Source of the DNA: Punica granatum
Lineage: Eukaryota > Streptophyta > Magnoliopsida > Myrtales > Lythraceae
Reading direction: 5' to 3'
DNA length: 64,000 bases
NCBI RefSeq assembly: GCF_007655135.1
Contig: NC_045129.1
Span: forward strand, 12,586,001 to 12,650,000
Position 1 is the first letter of the stretch. The number at the start of each line of letters is the position of its first letter. The notes under the pieces were generated by a model that saw only the letters and a list, made by a program, of their open reading frames with translations, did no database searches and was not told the DNA's origin. Positions 1 to 12,246 of the stretch are shown piece by piece. A program made the translations under genes and the position numbers.

Positions 1-1188
1 CGCCGGCCACCCCATCCCCCGATCAACGTCGCTAGTGGCCCCAACTCTGATTTTTTTAATAATAATAATTATTATTATTATAAATGATTTCGCCGGAATT
101 TGGCCAGGATCTTAAGTGAGGGGGCAAAGTGTCTATTTCCCATAGAAGTTGGAGTGTAATGTGCAACTTTGAAAGGTCCTGAGGCAAACCTTTACCGCCC
201 TCAAAATTCGGAGGGCGAATTGCTTTTTCCTTTAGAAAATATAATAAGATGATGATTTATTATTTGATTGTTGATATTTTACAAGTTACATTTACCAATT
301 ATCACTAACTAATTTTGCAATTTTATGATTTTAGTTAACACTTTGTAAATTGGATTGATAAATTTTATAGTAATTGACAAATTATAAAAAAAATTATAAT
401 AATTATAAATGGTAGGAAATATATAATAGTAATAGAGAATAGTTTCAGTACTTTATTATATATCAAATTTTGATTGCCGATGGAAAAGCATCCGCTAGCC
501 GGTCATATAATAAAATATTTTATAATGAAATTTGAAAGTATGTCAATGATCAGAAAATAGTTCGAAATTGGAACTCCAAAAAATAATACGAAAAGAAATG
601 TAACATAATCTTGTATAACATGCGGGTGAGTTGGCTATTATAATTAATTAAGATGTTGCTTTTTCAGAAATAAAGGTTACAAAATTTATTTTGCATTCAT
701 CTTCATACAATTTGAAAAGTAATATAGAAAACTTTCATAATTTTTCTTCTCTCTTCTTTAAGAATCCAATCTTCTATTTGACATATAACATGATAGTCCC
801 CAACCTATCTCACGGTTTAATTGTTCTTATCATGAAATTTCAACCTCCATAGAGTAAGGACAACACTGTTCTGAATGAAGTAGCAGTATCCATATATAAG
901 GATTTTCCAATAGCACTGGCTAAATAACTAAAGCCTATACTATGATAGAATTGCAGAGGGATCATCGAAAATTTTCACCCAATTCGGACTTTCATCACCA
1001 GGAAATGGAAATATGCATTGGTTATCCATGGAACTGACATGAATTCTTGCAACACGAGAACTTTCCAAGTGATCACCTGTCCTAACAATACCCTGGGCCA
1101 AGAACTCGGAGTCCTGATGAGATTTGATGTATTAGTGCTGATATGATTGCACTAATGTCTTATCCAATTATGCTTACTAAAAAGAAAA
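1..1188. other. AT-rich intergenic DNA
   Basis: I see no supported gene here. The stretch is AT-rich with short runs such as the ATT/AAT repeats near 55-85. Short open frames are not maintained and show no recognisable family. Confidence 0.6.
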
Positions 1189-1269
1189 CGTCGACAGTTG
1201 GGTTCGAATCTGCGCGGGTCAAACCAACAAATTTCAAGTTCGTCCCCTTAACCACTTGGACGTATTCAC
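1189..1269 (-). pseudogene. tRNA-Ser(UGA) relic
   Basis: Read on the minus strand, the stretch follows a plant tRNA-Ser(UGA) from end to end: D-arm AAGTGGTTAAGG, anticodon loop CTTGAAA with intact TGA, a long variable arm ending CCCGCGCAG, the T-loop TTCGAAC and the acceptor end TGTCGAC plus G. The acceptor stem has at least two mismatches (5' GTGAATA against 3' TGTCGAC), and the T-stem no longer pairs (GCAGA against CCAAC). It is therefore probably a dead tRNA copy or the head of a tRNA-derived element, not a working gene. The similarity is judged from memory of plant tRNA-Ser; a covariance-model score would settle it. Confidence 0.7.
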
Positions 1270-1320
1270 GTCCTTAAGAAATAGATGAAGGCGCCCACAT
1301 AGTTAACGCAAAGCGCAGAA

Positions 1321-1375
1321 AATAAATAAATAAATAAATAAATAAATATATATATATATATATATATAAATATAT
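1321..1375. repeat. (AAAT)n/(TA)n microsatellite
   Basis: About seven AAAT units run into about ten TA units. It lies just beyond the tRNA relic; a poly-A/T-rich tail next to a tRNA-like head would also fit a SINE-like insertion. Confidence 0.9.
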
Positions 1376-2473
1376 TGCATCGAATAATAAATTTATATCT
1401 TCGAAATACAACTCAAATCAAACTTACTGCATGTACAATTTTACAAACTGAAATTACATTTAATTGCACACGTAATGCGAATCACACTCTTGTGCTGCAA
1501 GATGCATATAGTATGTTATCCATTAGTAAATTGAATAAAGGCGTCAGAATAATTAAAATACTAGACAAAAAGCCCGCACTTATGCTTAGGCAAGACATAT
1601 TAAAACTATTGTTAAATTGGTAACAAGTAAGAAAAATTAAATAATACATAAAATAAGGATTTACATATTAAATATATTTTTCTCTAAATTTTTATATTTT
1701 AATTGTTCATCAGTCACGTCTTTCCAAAACAATTGAACTTTATCTATTTTATACGGTATAAGATGCTAAGACGTTTAAAAAAAAAATCTAGGTCGCCCAA
1801 ACATATTCGGGTCCTTATATACCCAAAGCCAACCATTTTTTTCCTCCATAACTTGCTTATTGTTTCACTCTTTTTTTTTCTCAGTAATTTGTTTCCTTTT
1901 CTTCAGATATGTTTTTTTTTTCATTTTTATTATATTTTTACTATCGTTCTTGTAAAAATTTTGGAATAATATACTGATAGTAGACCGTGTTTTAAAATAA
2001 AGTTACTCTTCTAGTCACTACCTAAAGTCCATTATGACCTTTCATTAGTCTAAGTATTTTCGACTTACATAGGTAACGTGACTGCATGATATTAAACTAT
2101 TTGGCATATTTTTAATCGTAATGACTAAAAAAGTCACTCAATTTTACACCGACTCTTTCCTACTTGACACATTTATATGCTCTACTCCGACCTTTATAAT
2201 TGTATATAGATTCTCATAATTTATTTTGGTCAATAGAACAAGCACGCAACATTGCTCAAAAGAAAAAAAAAAGGAAAGAAAGAAACGCACACAATGTGGG
2301 TGGCATCAATTATTTAAGAGTAGACTATCACCATTTTTGTCACTGACATATTTTTACCACCAATTAGCTCTAAACGTTTTCATTCCATCTAACATTAATA
2401 TCCATTCGTGACGAAAAAGAGACAGGGCATATAACGCCGTCCATAAATTTTCCATCACCAAGGCTACAATGTT
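1376..2473. other. AT-rich intergenic DNA
   Basis: I see no gene. Open frames here come from A/T runs and lack codon structure or family similarity. Confidence 0.5.
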
Positions 2474-2717
2474 ATGATGACAATGGAAGGGCTGGGTGCA
2501 CCTCCGCCCATCGCGAGGACGTTATCGAAAGACCTGCAAGAAGAACTCCAGGAGCAGATTGAGGAGGAAGTTGAAAAAGCCATGGGTGGCTCGCGAGAAA
2601 AGCCAAGTCACTATTGCGACGATGCAGCTATGGCCACCCCCCTATCGAAGGACATTCCAGTTTCTAGGATACTGAAACGCGTGCCTCTTATTCCCGGGAA
2701 CACTGACCGGGCTATGA
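2474..2717 (+). other. Coding-like fragment, unknown
   Basis: The stretch is richer in GC than its surroundings and reads as about 80 residues with a charged, probably helical part (KDLQEELQEQIEEEVEKAMG). It is cut off on the 3' side by a foldback element starting near 2722. No family is recognised. It could be a gene or transposon fragment captured by a mobile element; it is not a complete gene as it stands. Confidence 0.3.
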
Positions 2718-2721
2718 TGTT

Positions 2722-2935
2722 ATATAGGTTTTCCACGAACATATATTTGTCCACTTTTTTTCGACTCACTTATATTCCGTTATCACCATCTCTCCATCCC
2801 CTATGCCTCCACATCTTGGAAACTCTTCTTTTTTGCCAGCATGTGTATGCGTAGGGATGGAGAGATAGTGATAACGGAATACAAGTGAGTCGGAAAAAAT
2901 TGGACAAATATGTGTTCATGGAAAACCTATCTAAA
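2722..2935. mobile_element. Foldback MITE with ~85-bp arms
   Basis: Left arm 2724-2808 and right arm 2850-2932 are near-perfect inverted copies: ATAGGTTTTCC at the left edge matches GGAAAACCTAT at the right edge, and the match runs on through the TCCGTTATCA block to the CTCTCCATCCC block. About 40 bp lie between the arms. The structure is that of a small foldback element. No clear target duplication was found. Confidence 0.8.
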
Positions 2936-5080
2936 CCATTTTGTTACATGCATGATTCTTTTATTTTTTAAACTCTTCATATATCAATGATGGCCTTTTT
3001 ATTTCTCAAGAAGACTCCTGATTTCTTTGATACGATACACAATTTGGACGCTTGAACGAATGTACATTGACTTGAATGTAAAAAAAAAATGAAGGATAAT
3101 TCATGTAATAGAATTGAAAAGTCGTTTGAATGAGGAATTGAAGGTTTTATGGCATTTTGGATGAGGAGCCGAAGATTCTCATTTTCAAATACATGGCGCC
3201 TCTATCACATTGTGCCTTGGCTTTTTACATATTATAATGATTTGGTAGTTTCTCATATTAGATAGTTCCATATTTTGTGGGATATGTTTTTCTGATTCTT
3301 TCTGTTTCCATGTAACCTCTATTTATGTAATGCTCCCGAATTAAATGAAAATCAAGTATTTGGCTCACTAGATTTGTTCAACTTGCATTTTTATCAAGGT
3401 AATATGTCCATTATATTCTTCCTTCACGATTTTTCTTTTTAAAGTGTGTTGTATTATATTGCTCACAGCCCAGAGAATCCACGCCCCGCCTCCAGCGGTC
3501 TGGTCTTTTCTTATCACTTCTCTTTCAGGTCGAGTTCTTCTCAAGTTGCCTACCATATCAGTCGGAACGATTGAATTGATTTAGTGTTTTGTTTCCTTTC
3601 CTCCTGATCAACCAGGTACAAGCATTTCATCATCAAGAGCTGTGCGATGAGGGGCGATGGAGGGCCACAGAGCATAAGGGATGTGGCGATGGTCACAAGC
3701 CTCCAGGTCTTGGCAAGCACGAGATCCTCGACTACCAGCAGCACATGTGTATTGAGGTTTTTTGGTCGTTGGAGGCGTGCACAGTGTCAGACACCATCCT
3801 CTTGGGAAGTCTTACACACCCGACGGAAACATGAGAAGCACTGGGAACAAGGGGGGCGGGGCAGCAAGATGTTGGTTGGCACCACGGTGAAACCTCGAAA
3901 AGCTTGCGGTCATGGCCGTAGCCTCTATGCATAGCACATGATTAGCTCATGACGACATTTATTGCAACTTCAATCACACATCACGCTATTAGGGATCATA
4001 AGGCTCTTCGAATAGATCATCATCAAGTTGTCAAGACTGAGATTCATTCTTCCAGTTGGACACGGTTTCATGCCAGTATTATACAACCCCGTTATGCGGA
4101 TAACATGCCATGGAATTTATCTGACGAAGTTTAAGCTGGCAATTACATAATGTGAGTAATTATTTCGTAGTTTTTTTTTTCCCCCAGTGAGTCTATTTCA
4201 TAGTTTTTCGATCCCAATAGAAGATTTGAAAATATCAAATAAAATTAAACTTGTTAAAAAGTCTCATATTTCGAAGAGTTTTTCCCGAATTATAGAAAAA
4301 AGTTAGCTTTTCAAAAAATTATTTAACTATGTATTACGACACATACATACAATATGTACAAATAATTAAAAAATTCATTGAATATGATATACTCGCAATT
4401 CGCATCGGGTATATTAAGTTCGTTAAAAAATTTTATAACTGCATTTCATTAAATATCATGTGATTTTTTTTATAATTTTATATATTCATAGAAGGATTCA
4501 TTATATAATTTTTGATCCTATGATTACACAATGCTCATTCATTTGTATTTTTTGGTGCAAATACTCTGCACATACATACATATATATATATATAAATAAT
4601 AATATTATATGTAAAATTATTTTTTTCTTATATTGTTTTACTACGTCTTTTTTTCCCTGGTGAACACTACATGATCTGTTTTTTTTCTAGCTACCTATAT
4701 AAATATTTAACACCAAAATTAAAACATATAAGCTAATCTACTCACTTTTAAATTTTAATTGCTTATAATATATTCAGATATATGATTTTATTGAATAAAA
4801 TTAATAGGAATTAATTCATTTTGTATAATGTTTACGATGATAAACAAAAACACGAATCATGGAGTTCCACTACCGAACACTTATCTCTCTAAATTCTCGA
4901 TTTTTCCATTATTTCATTTTTCATGCAACTACGATACTTATACGTTATTACACAAAAATTGCAAAAAATTATTAAATATTTTCATAAACTATAAGAAACT
5001 TTCTTAATTCGTGGATAAATATAAAATAATTTAAAAATAGTGAGAGTTCTTAGTAAATTAAATATTTTTAAAATAATATT
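2936..5080. other. Intergenic DNA with one GC-rich island
   Basis: No gene is recognised. A GC-rich patch at about 3475-3945 stands out from AT-rich flanks and has overlapping open frames in several phases, but none is long or resembles a known protein. It may be a fragment carried by a mobile element, since a Helitron-like 3' end lies at 5118. The region 4140-5080 is very AT-rich and shows no coding signal. Confidence 0.4.
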
Positions 5081-5085
5081 TACGA

Positions 5086-5118
5086 CTCTATCTGTGCAAT
5101 GCGTGGGTCTTTAACTAG
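5086..5118 (+). mobile_element. Helitron-like 3' terminus
   Basis: The stretch has a short GC-containing hairpin-like segment (around TGTGCAATGCGTGGG), then a short spacer and CTAG at 5115-5118 followed by T. This is the arrangement known for Helitron 3' ends (hairpin, then CTRR, inserted before T). The stem is imperfect, and I could not find the 5' TC end, so the element body upstream is undefined. Confidence 0.4.
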
Positions 5119-5288
5119 TCAAAAGTTAAAGTTAGCCCACAGATGCTCACACGGGACATCTTTTCCACTAGGACCAAATTCGATGCCCAATATGCGCCGA
5201 TGGATTCAGTAATTGATCAATTAATGTTGATATTAATTCATAGGATAAATTCGTCCCTCGTTAACCAGTACATGGCATGCCTGCTACT

Positions 5289-5491
5289 CAGGGGCGAAGC
5301 CAGGATTTATGTCGAGGGGGGCAAAAATATTATAATAAATATAATTTTGGGGTACAATTTTAAAAATTCAAAGTTCAGGGGGGCAAGGGGGCAAAAATAT
5401 TAAAATAAATATACTTTTGGGGTAAAATTTTAAAAAATTTAAAGTTCAGGGGGGCCAATTGTCCCCTGCTAACATGCTGGCTCCGCCCCTG
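5289..5491. mobile_element. hAT-type MITE with 8-bp TSD
   Basis: The element starts CAGGGGCGAAGCCAG and ends CTGGCTCCGCCCCTG, a 15-bp terminal inverted repeat with one mismatch. It is flanked by the perfect 8-bp direct repeat CTGCTACT at 5281-5288 and 5492-5499. Eight-bp target duplications with CAGGGG-type ends are the signature of hAT transposons. Inside, a block of about 75 bp (GGGGGCAAAAATATT to AGTTCAGGGGGGC) occurs twice in tandem. It has no coding capacity, so it would depend on transposase supplied from elsewhere. Confidence 0.9.
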
Positions 5492-5499
5492 CTGCTACT

Positions 5500-5695
5500 G
5501 GTTGATCACCAATAAACATAAGACTTTCCACACTCTAGGTTAAAGAGAAATATGTTTCTTGAGTCCTATTTAGTTGATATTATTTCCTCCCGTGGGTTCG
5601 CCTTTGGCCGCCACGTATATTATCTTCTCCATATTCTCTTCCATTCATCTTGTCGTCTCTCCCACATTTTTATAAATTTGACACAGTATCAGAGC
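5500..5695 (+). mobile_element. LTR end plus primer-binding site (+)
   Basis: The sequence ends ATTTGACACA followed by GTATCAGAGC at 5686-5695, matching most of the initiator-tRNA-Met primer-binding site (TGGTATCAGAGC) of plant LTR retrotransposons. That makes 5500-5685 a candidate 3' part of an LTR in plus orientation. The LTR start is not defined. A second junction in the opposite orientation lies only about 120 bp further on. Confidence 0.4.
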
Positions 5696-5812
5696 CCAAC
5701 GTCTTGAAATTAAGAAGAAGTCACTTTCTTATAGCCCGAAGTCGTTCGTTCGATCCGTCAAACTTCTCCACCTCGAATATGTCCCGACATCTTCGCCCAC
5801 TCCTAAACCTTT

Positions 5813-6398
5813 GCTCTGATACCAGTTTGTTGTGAACGATGCCGAATTAGAGGAATTTAGTCGAGAAATCAGAACAATGAGCACCAAGATATGCATGGTC
5901 AAACTCTCATGACGATGGAAACATTCGCGGACAAAACATGGAGATTTCACTAGATCAATAAACCGAATATTACACATTCAAGATCACACTCTACGAAAAC
6001 CTAGAAGATTGCACGCGGTTTCCCGATCTCACACCCGATATTGATTTACAAATCTCATTCCGTATTTATAGATATAAGACCGTAAATATCTTCAAGAATA
6101 TATCCAAAATATCCTAAACCACCTAGGAAGATTTTTCCTATGAATAGATTCTGAATATCCATCAAAAACATAAACAAAATCACGAGGAAATCTCTCGGGG
6201 CAGCACCACTTTTTTTGTGCTACAGCACCAAGCGCTTGCTCAACTCTACACTTTGTGCGGAAGCACGACCTGTTCTGTGCTGTAGCACAAACTGTTGAAC
6301 GCGCTCCTCCTTGTTTTCAGTTGATTATTCGTCCTCATTTCTGAGTCTTTGGGTCTTGAGGTTCTCCGCTAAATATGAGATAGACTTCAATACCAACA
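5813..6398 (-). mobile_element. LTR plus primer-binding site (-)
   Basis: On the minus strand a candidate LTR at 6398-5828 begins TGTTGG and ends CAACA, followed three bases later by a perfect TGGTATCAGAGC (5824-5813), the initiator-Met primer site. The LTR would be about 571 bp. The internal region towards lower coordinates is cut short by the plus-oriented junction at 5686, so no gag or pol remains. The outer boundary is inferred from TG..CA ends only; no target duplication was identified. Confidence 0.55.
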
Positions 6399-6879
6399 TT
6401 AAACAAAAAAAACTTAGAGAGAGAGGCAAGCCCTTTATCATCCTTCTTGAAAGTTCGAATTCTGAGTTTTGAACCCAATTGATGCATAAAGTTTACCGTG
6501 AAAAGTTAAGATAGCAAACATATATATTACAAGTTCTGTAGCTTATATGCTGCCTAACACATTCATTTATATCTTTCTCCTTCTCTTTAAGATCAATATT
6601 GGTCTATGTTTAGTGCTCAATCAACATCTAGCATGGTTCTATCATGCACAATCTGCCATTAATATCGGAAAACGTTGTTTTTCAAGGAAAATTGGTCTTT
6701 GCTTATTTCTGGACGAAAACATCTACCATGATTCTATCGTGCAGAACTTTTCATTTATATTCGAACTTTGTTTCTCAAAATCAGCCATTATCTTCTGTTT
6801 CGAAAGTTGCTCAAGTCCCAAGGATATGGATTGATGATAGAATTGAAGTCATTGGACATTACTGATTTCAATAGACATA

Positions 6880-7041
6880 CTCTTTTTTTTTTTCTTTCAA
6901 TTATAAAGGAGAATTATGGGTATAATACAATAAAATTGAAATACTAATAGCTAATAAAAGAGTACGTACAATAGTCCTACCACGAGAATCGAACCTAAAA
7001 CCTCTTGATTGACTGGCGAAGGTATTACACCATCTTTCTTG
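6880..7041 (-). mobile_element. tRNA-derived SINE, copy 1
   Basis: On the minus strand it starts GATGGTGTAATACC, has a pol III B-box-like GGTTCGATTCTCG, then a body ending in ATTGTATTATA and CTCCTTTATAATTG and an A-rich tail. The same head and body recur at 11971, 13079, 21869 and 22522(-), so this is a repeat family. The SINE class is inferred from the A/B boxes and A-rich end. Confidence 0.7.
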
Positions 7042-7287
7042 AAATATATAGCATTAGCTTCTTAATTCTTGATCAAGTTTTCCTGTTTTTCGAAAATGTA
7101 CTTATTTAACTTACATTTTCATTAATTTCCATAGGTCGCGAGCAGGGATCTTGTCACTTCCTCGTGGATATAGAGTATAATACTATTGTAATTGCAATAC
7201 TTTCCTAAAAATTCTACGGTCAGCCCTCCAAACTGGTGTGGTTGCCTGGGCGAAGGTAAGGTCACATAAATATTATAGGTCAGATCC

Positions 7288-7671
7288 CTCAAAGAAGCTG
7301 CTCTAGAAGAATGACTTTTTGGAGGCATGGTAAGTGTCGTCGAAACTATACTTATATTATGATTCCTATTGTCAGGCTTAAGATAAACATGTACTAATTA
7401 ATATAGATGCCTCAATGAACTGTTTGTCACGTTTTTTACACTGGAATAGAATGAAAATGAATGGAATAGATTTTATAATATCAAAGGAGCTGCTCTAGAA
7501 GAATGACTTTTTGGAGGCATGGTAAGTGTCTAAACTATACTTATATTATGATTCCTATTGTCTTCAGGCTTAAGATAAACATGTGCTAATTAATATAGAT
7601 ACATCAATGAACTGTTCTGTCACGTTTGGTACACTGGAATAAAATGAAAATGAATGGAATGTGTTTTATAA
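7288..7671. repeat. ~192-bp tandem duplication
   Basis: The block from GCTGCTCTAGAAGAATG to GAATGGAAT..TTTATAATATCAA occurs twice back to back (about 7288-7479 and 7480-7671) with few differences. Most of the block is non-coding. The second copy leads into a MITE-like segment. Confidence 0.8.
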
Positions 7672-8036
7672 TATCAAGTACTTTTACTGAGAGAAAAATG
7701 ATCGTTTTTTTGTTGAACTTGAAAATGTGAATGAATGCAATTAAAAAAATAAAAAACTTATTTATCAAGATATTAATTTATACGTATATTTGGATATATG
7801 AATCTCAGAGAAATCATATTGTACTTATATAAAAGCTGATTGATATAACAGAATGAGCTTTACTTAATTTTTTTGAAGAAAACATCATTCCATCAAATTG
7901 GAGGGAAAAAAAGATCATACTAATGGAATACTTTTTTCCAACTCATAAAGAGATAATAAAAAAAGAAATGGAGGAAAGGATGAAATCTCTATTTCATTAT
8001 GTTTCTTTTGATTTTGATGTACCAAACATAACTTTT
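7622..8036. mobile_element. Candidate MITE with TTTGGTAC ends
   Basis: The left edge CGTTTGGTACAC and right edge GTACCAAACATAA form a short inverted repeat around an AT-rich, non-coding 400-bp body. The match is short and no target duplication is evident, so this is tentative. Confidence 0.35.
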
Positions 8037-10539
8037 ATTCTTTTTAAATATCCAGTATTTAACTCTTGATACGAATGCACATGTTTTATTTCAATTGATC
8101 CATATGTGGCTCATATATTTATTTAGAATATACATTAGAAATATATTATTTCTCTTTTTTATTTTTTTGCCTATTTTGGCATTGATGTATCTATACCAAT
8201 AGATTTTTTTTTTTGCTGACTATACCAATAGAAACATAATTTGTCTACAGGAATGGTCTGTAGCTAGGTAATGGTTTATGTTTAACAAGATATATAGGTA
8301 TACATTTAAATAGATACAGCAGTATCAATATCTCAGATTCCTACAGGAGATCATCCGTGTGAGAGCAAAACCTATTCCTATCTATTTTCGAGATTGAAGG
8401 TATAGCATGGTCAGACCTATAATTAAAATTTTCTAAGATCGCCAAAATGTTTGCTAATTTGTTAGTAGATGTCACTTATCCTTTGTTGTTGCTTTAATCT
8501 TGAGCCAATAGTTAATTTTTTGAATCATCCTTTTATTTTTCGCAAGTTCCTATTGCGCCAATATAAACTTTAAGAAGTTAGTTCAATAAATTAGTTAAGA
8601 AATGTAAAGAATAAATCAACTATGCATATTGTGGCATATAAATTTTGTCATTTCGTTTTCCATATAATGCTGAAATTAGTACGAGAAATATATTAAAAAA
8701 TATATACACAAATAATGAAACGTGCTGCTTCTCTAGTAGCATTATATAAAAGAAACATTATAAATAAAGAGAGAATTTAAAGAGCTGAAGCTTGAGGGTA
8801 TCGAAATGGACCTCCGACGTTTCTCACTTCAATGTTTATATATCATATAATTGATGGCTACAGAATGAAAGTGCAATTGCAACCATATCTTCAAGTTCAC
8901 TTATTCACAGCCACAAAAACTATTAGGCCTGAAGGCTGAAACGCAAATCATCTTCATTTCTGACGAGGGGTAGATTTATATAAATAATTAGCATCTTAGC
9001 AGGATTTGAATAATTAGCATCTTCCGACTATAATAATCAGTTTTCGCCTCGAACACGATTGATTTGTGGAAGGAAAAATGCCTTCCCCGGGAGAGAGAAA
9101 GATGGGTTTTCCGTGGAACTTAACGGAGTTATGGTACTCCCAGTTGTTCGAAAGGTCCGATCAAATCATAGTCAGTCTAGCAGCCCATGTCTAGATCATA
9201 GAAAAGGAGAATGGACAAATTGAGCCCAAACAATGGAAAACATGCAAGTTGTTCCATATCCTTGGACTCTCCTTCATGCTCATTGATCATCATACATACA
9301 TATATATATATATATATACACTATGTGTGTGTGAGCGCGCGCTCATTTTTTTGGGTGATTTATATGTGATCACTAAATTGTCACGTAATGTCAACAAATA
9401 ATTCTGTAAAAATTATTTAAAAAAAGGAGAGAAAATTTGATTGGTTGCAGGAATTAGGTATTGGGTGTTGGGCCTACGGCCCAGAAGCATCGGAGCTTTA
9501 TTATCGTCATCCTAGAAATACGTATGACTTAAAGAATAATAAATTACACCAAATATAAGTTGATTCAAATGGTTCAATATTTATTATTTTTGAGTAAAAC
9601 TTTGTCGTGTTTTCATAATGAATAACATCCATAGTTGGTAGAAATTTGTCCTTCAGCGGGCGATCCGGATCAAACTAGATTATTCAGATCAGCCCGTTGG
9701 ATTTTTGAATAACAGAGTAGTACATAAAAAGAAAAAAACAATAAAACAATAATGATAATTGATTAATTGAAGAAGTTAATAATTGGGGCAAAGGCTTTTT
9801 GGCCGTGTGGGGATCTCAGACAAAAAGACTAGTGGTGATGTATGCAAATTGTCCGGATTAGGCGCCAGTTGACAATAGCCTACTTGGGCAATCTGCAATC
9901 TTTTTCTTGGAAAAACTTCCATTACGCATCCTAATCCAGAAATCCCACTGCGGTCATCTTCTCATATCGAATTTATAGATCGAACAATCACAATAGTTGA
10001 TAACTGTGTATTTAAAAAAAAAAAAAACCGTCGCGCTACTTGAATCTAATATATGAACCAATGACCGCATTTGCTCAATTCGAGGGTCTTTTTTACGAGG
10101 GGGACGGAGCTCGGAGGAACTTCTGGGCCCCACCATAGTACCACTAGCTTCAGTTTCACTCTCACAGATCAATAAGCTATGTGATTGATCGGCCACCACC
10201 AATTCCAAAAAGCTCATTGAATGTGACATCCCTCCTCTATTCTCCGTTCCTTTTTGTTTGAGGTATCTCTCATTAAATCGAAAAGACCCAATGACCCGCA
10301 AACGAATAATCGATCGAAGAAAAGGATTGAGCAATCAGGAAAAATTGTCACGGCGAAATATCTGAAGTGCTACGGTAATTTAAACATAGGCGAATGTAGT
10401 AAAATTGTCGCGACAATTATTGCGATTACCATGGCAAAGTTGGCTGAAAGCATGAAGATTTCGGGATTTAATTTCGGTTTTGCTGTGATTTCGTTGCAAA
10501 TCAGAATCCATTCAAAAGAGAAATATTTCAAAGTGGTCT
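8037..10539. other. AT-rich intergenic DNA
   Basis: No gene is recognised. A (TA)n run lies at about 9300-9320. Open frames around 9954-10544 are short, lack family similarity and overlap on both strands, so I leave them unannotated. Confidence 0.5.
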
Positions 10540-10952
10540 TGTAGATATCATAAATATTTTAAGATATATTTTTAGGGATATTCAAAGTATATATCCGATA
10601 ATAGGGATCTATAGATATGGGAAGAGCCTTGAAAGACAATTTACGTTGAGCGAGAATCACGTGTAATCTTTTTTAGAAATTCTCAAGTATTCTCTTGAAG
10701 GCTTTAGTGTTCATAGAGTAAGAGATTTGTGAGGATTAGGAGGATCGAAAGCTCTTCTTGGATTGAGTATTGTAACAGGCGCTGAAAAACACTATTGTAA
10801 TCTCTCTTACAATATCTTGTTTTCGATCTAGCGGATACTCCTGCTCTATCCGTATATGTATCTCTCGCTTTGAGGGTTTATCATATATATTTAGGGTAGT
10901 TTATTTTTCAATTCTGGTTATTCTAATCTTGTTTGGATATTTTGTTTCAACA
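10540..10952 (+). mobile_element. Candidate solo LTR
   Basis: The stretch begins TGTAGATATC and ends TTTCAACA (TG..CA). Its composition is like plant copia LTRs: TATA-rich upstream, then a GTGAGGATTAGG..TTGTAACAGG transcribed part with a polyadenylation-like AT-rich end. The flanking five bases do not match, and no primer site follows, so it is at best a degraded solo LTR. Confidence 0.3.
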
Positions 10953-11970
10953 CTTTTGTTGTATTTGGTTTGGGTGACCGTTCCGACCTTCCATAAGGTG
11001 GAAGCTCGTTGCCTTTTCGCCCCTTTCACGAATTTCCTCGTCCCCCCTCTCTTTTGCCCCCTCTCTCATTAAACTACTCCAATTTTCTGCTTTCTTACTT
11101 TACTAGAGTCACCTCACCTTGTGGTGTTCACCAGCCAGTGGACGGCCTGCTGCATGATGGACGAACTAATCTGCATGATGGACGACCTAATCTGCATGCA
11201 GGATCGGTTCATGACTTGTTCATGCATGCAATGCAGCTCATCGAGTTGAAATAGCTTTGCTTTCAAGTCCGATTGTGCATTAGGGCGAGAATCCGAATGA
11301 ATGAATGAATACTTCGGTTAATTAGTTGATTCCTTGGGTCCCATAGCAGTCGTTGTAAAAACAAAAAGCTCTTAGATGTATCCGTTGGGTCGAGGAATGA
11401 ATGAAAAAATAATTTGAGAGGTGAACCCGTAATTGTCCTCTATGTCTTTTTCTTTTCTTTTTTTTTTTGGTTTATGAACTCGTCGCATTATAATGCGTTA
11501 CATCAGTCAAGGAGGGGTCCAAGTGGTTGACAAGGATGTTTCTTCTGTTTTTGCAAATATTTCCTTCTTTTCTCACACAGTGATAGAGCAATTATGATCT
11601 TCTTTTGGTAAAAAACTAAGATATAGGTTTGCCAATTGGTCTTTATCATTAAGACTACTCTTCCATATATATAAGAATAATCATCCACTCAAACGGGAGC
11701 TTCTATGGTCCCTTTAAGAAAATCACAAGTCGTTGGATGAATGTTTCGCAGTAAGAGTCATCTTATAAATAGCTGATAACGTTATTAAAATACTATGGAC
11801 GATTCTTTAAGGGAGACTGAATAATAAATTCCTAAAATTGAATGTTTTATTGTCCATAAGAAAACATGATAGAAGACTTGAATAGAAAGATTTGGAGAGG
11901 GAGACTAGGGGACTCCGTAATTAAAGAAAAAAAGGGAAATAAAAATTCAGAATCAACTTACGAAATAAAA
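10953..11970. other. Intergenic DNA
   Basis: I see no gene here. A short repeated phrase CTGCATGATGGACGA occurs twice near 11150-11190, and a T-run lies near 11460. Confidence 0.5.
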
Positions 11971-12212
11971 GGTGTAGCGCAGTGGTGCATACTCTCACAT
12001 AGTACTAATTATGTTTGGTTTTAGAGTTATTTTTTAAGTCTACTCCACTATATTCCACTTATCTTCAATTCAACAATATAATTATTATATTTTTCTTTTT
12101 CTTCAATTTTTTTAACTATTCAATTCAATTTTTAATACTAAATTCTTTTAACTATTCATTACTTTTTTACATTTTTTCTCATAATTCAACAACACAATTA
12201 TTACATCACAAT

Positions 12213-12246
<34 letters not shown>

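Noticed and set aside
1189..1269. Functional tRNA-Ser gene
   Set aside because: Acceptor and T stems are mispaired, so a working tRNA is unlikely.
9954..10544. Two overlapping frames of 126 and 96 codons
   Set aside because: They lie on opposite strands, have low-complexity ends and no recognisable family or splice context.
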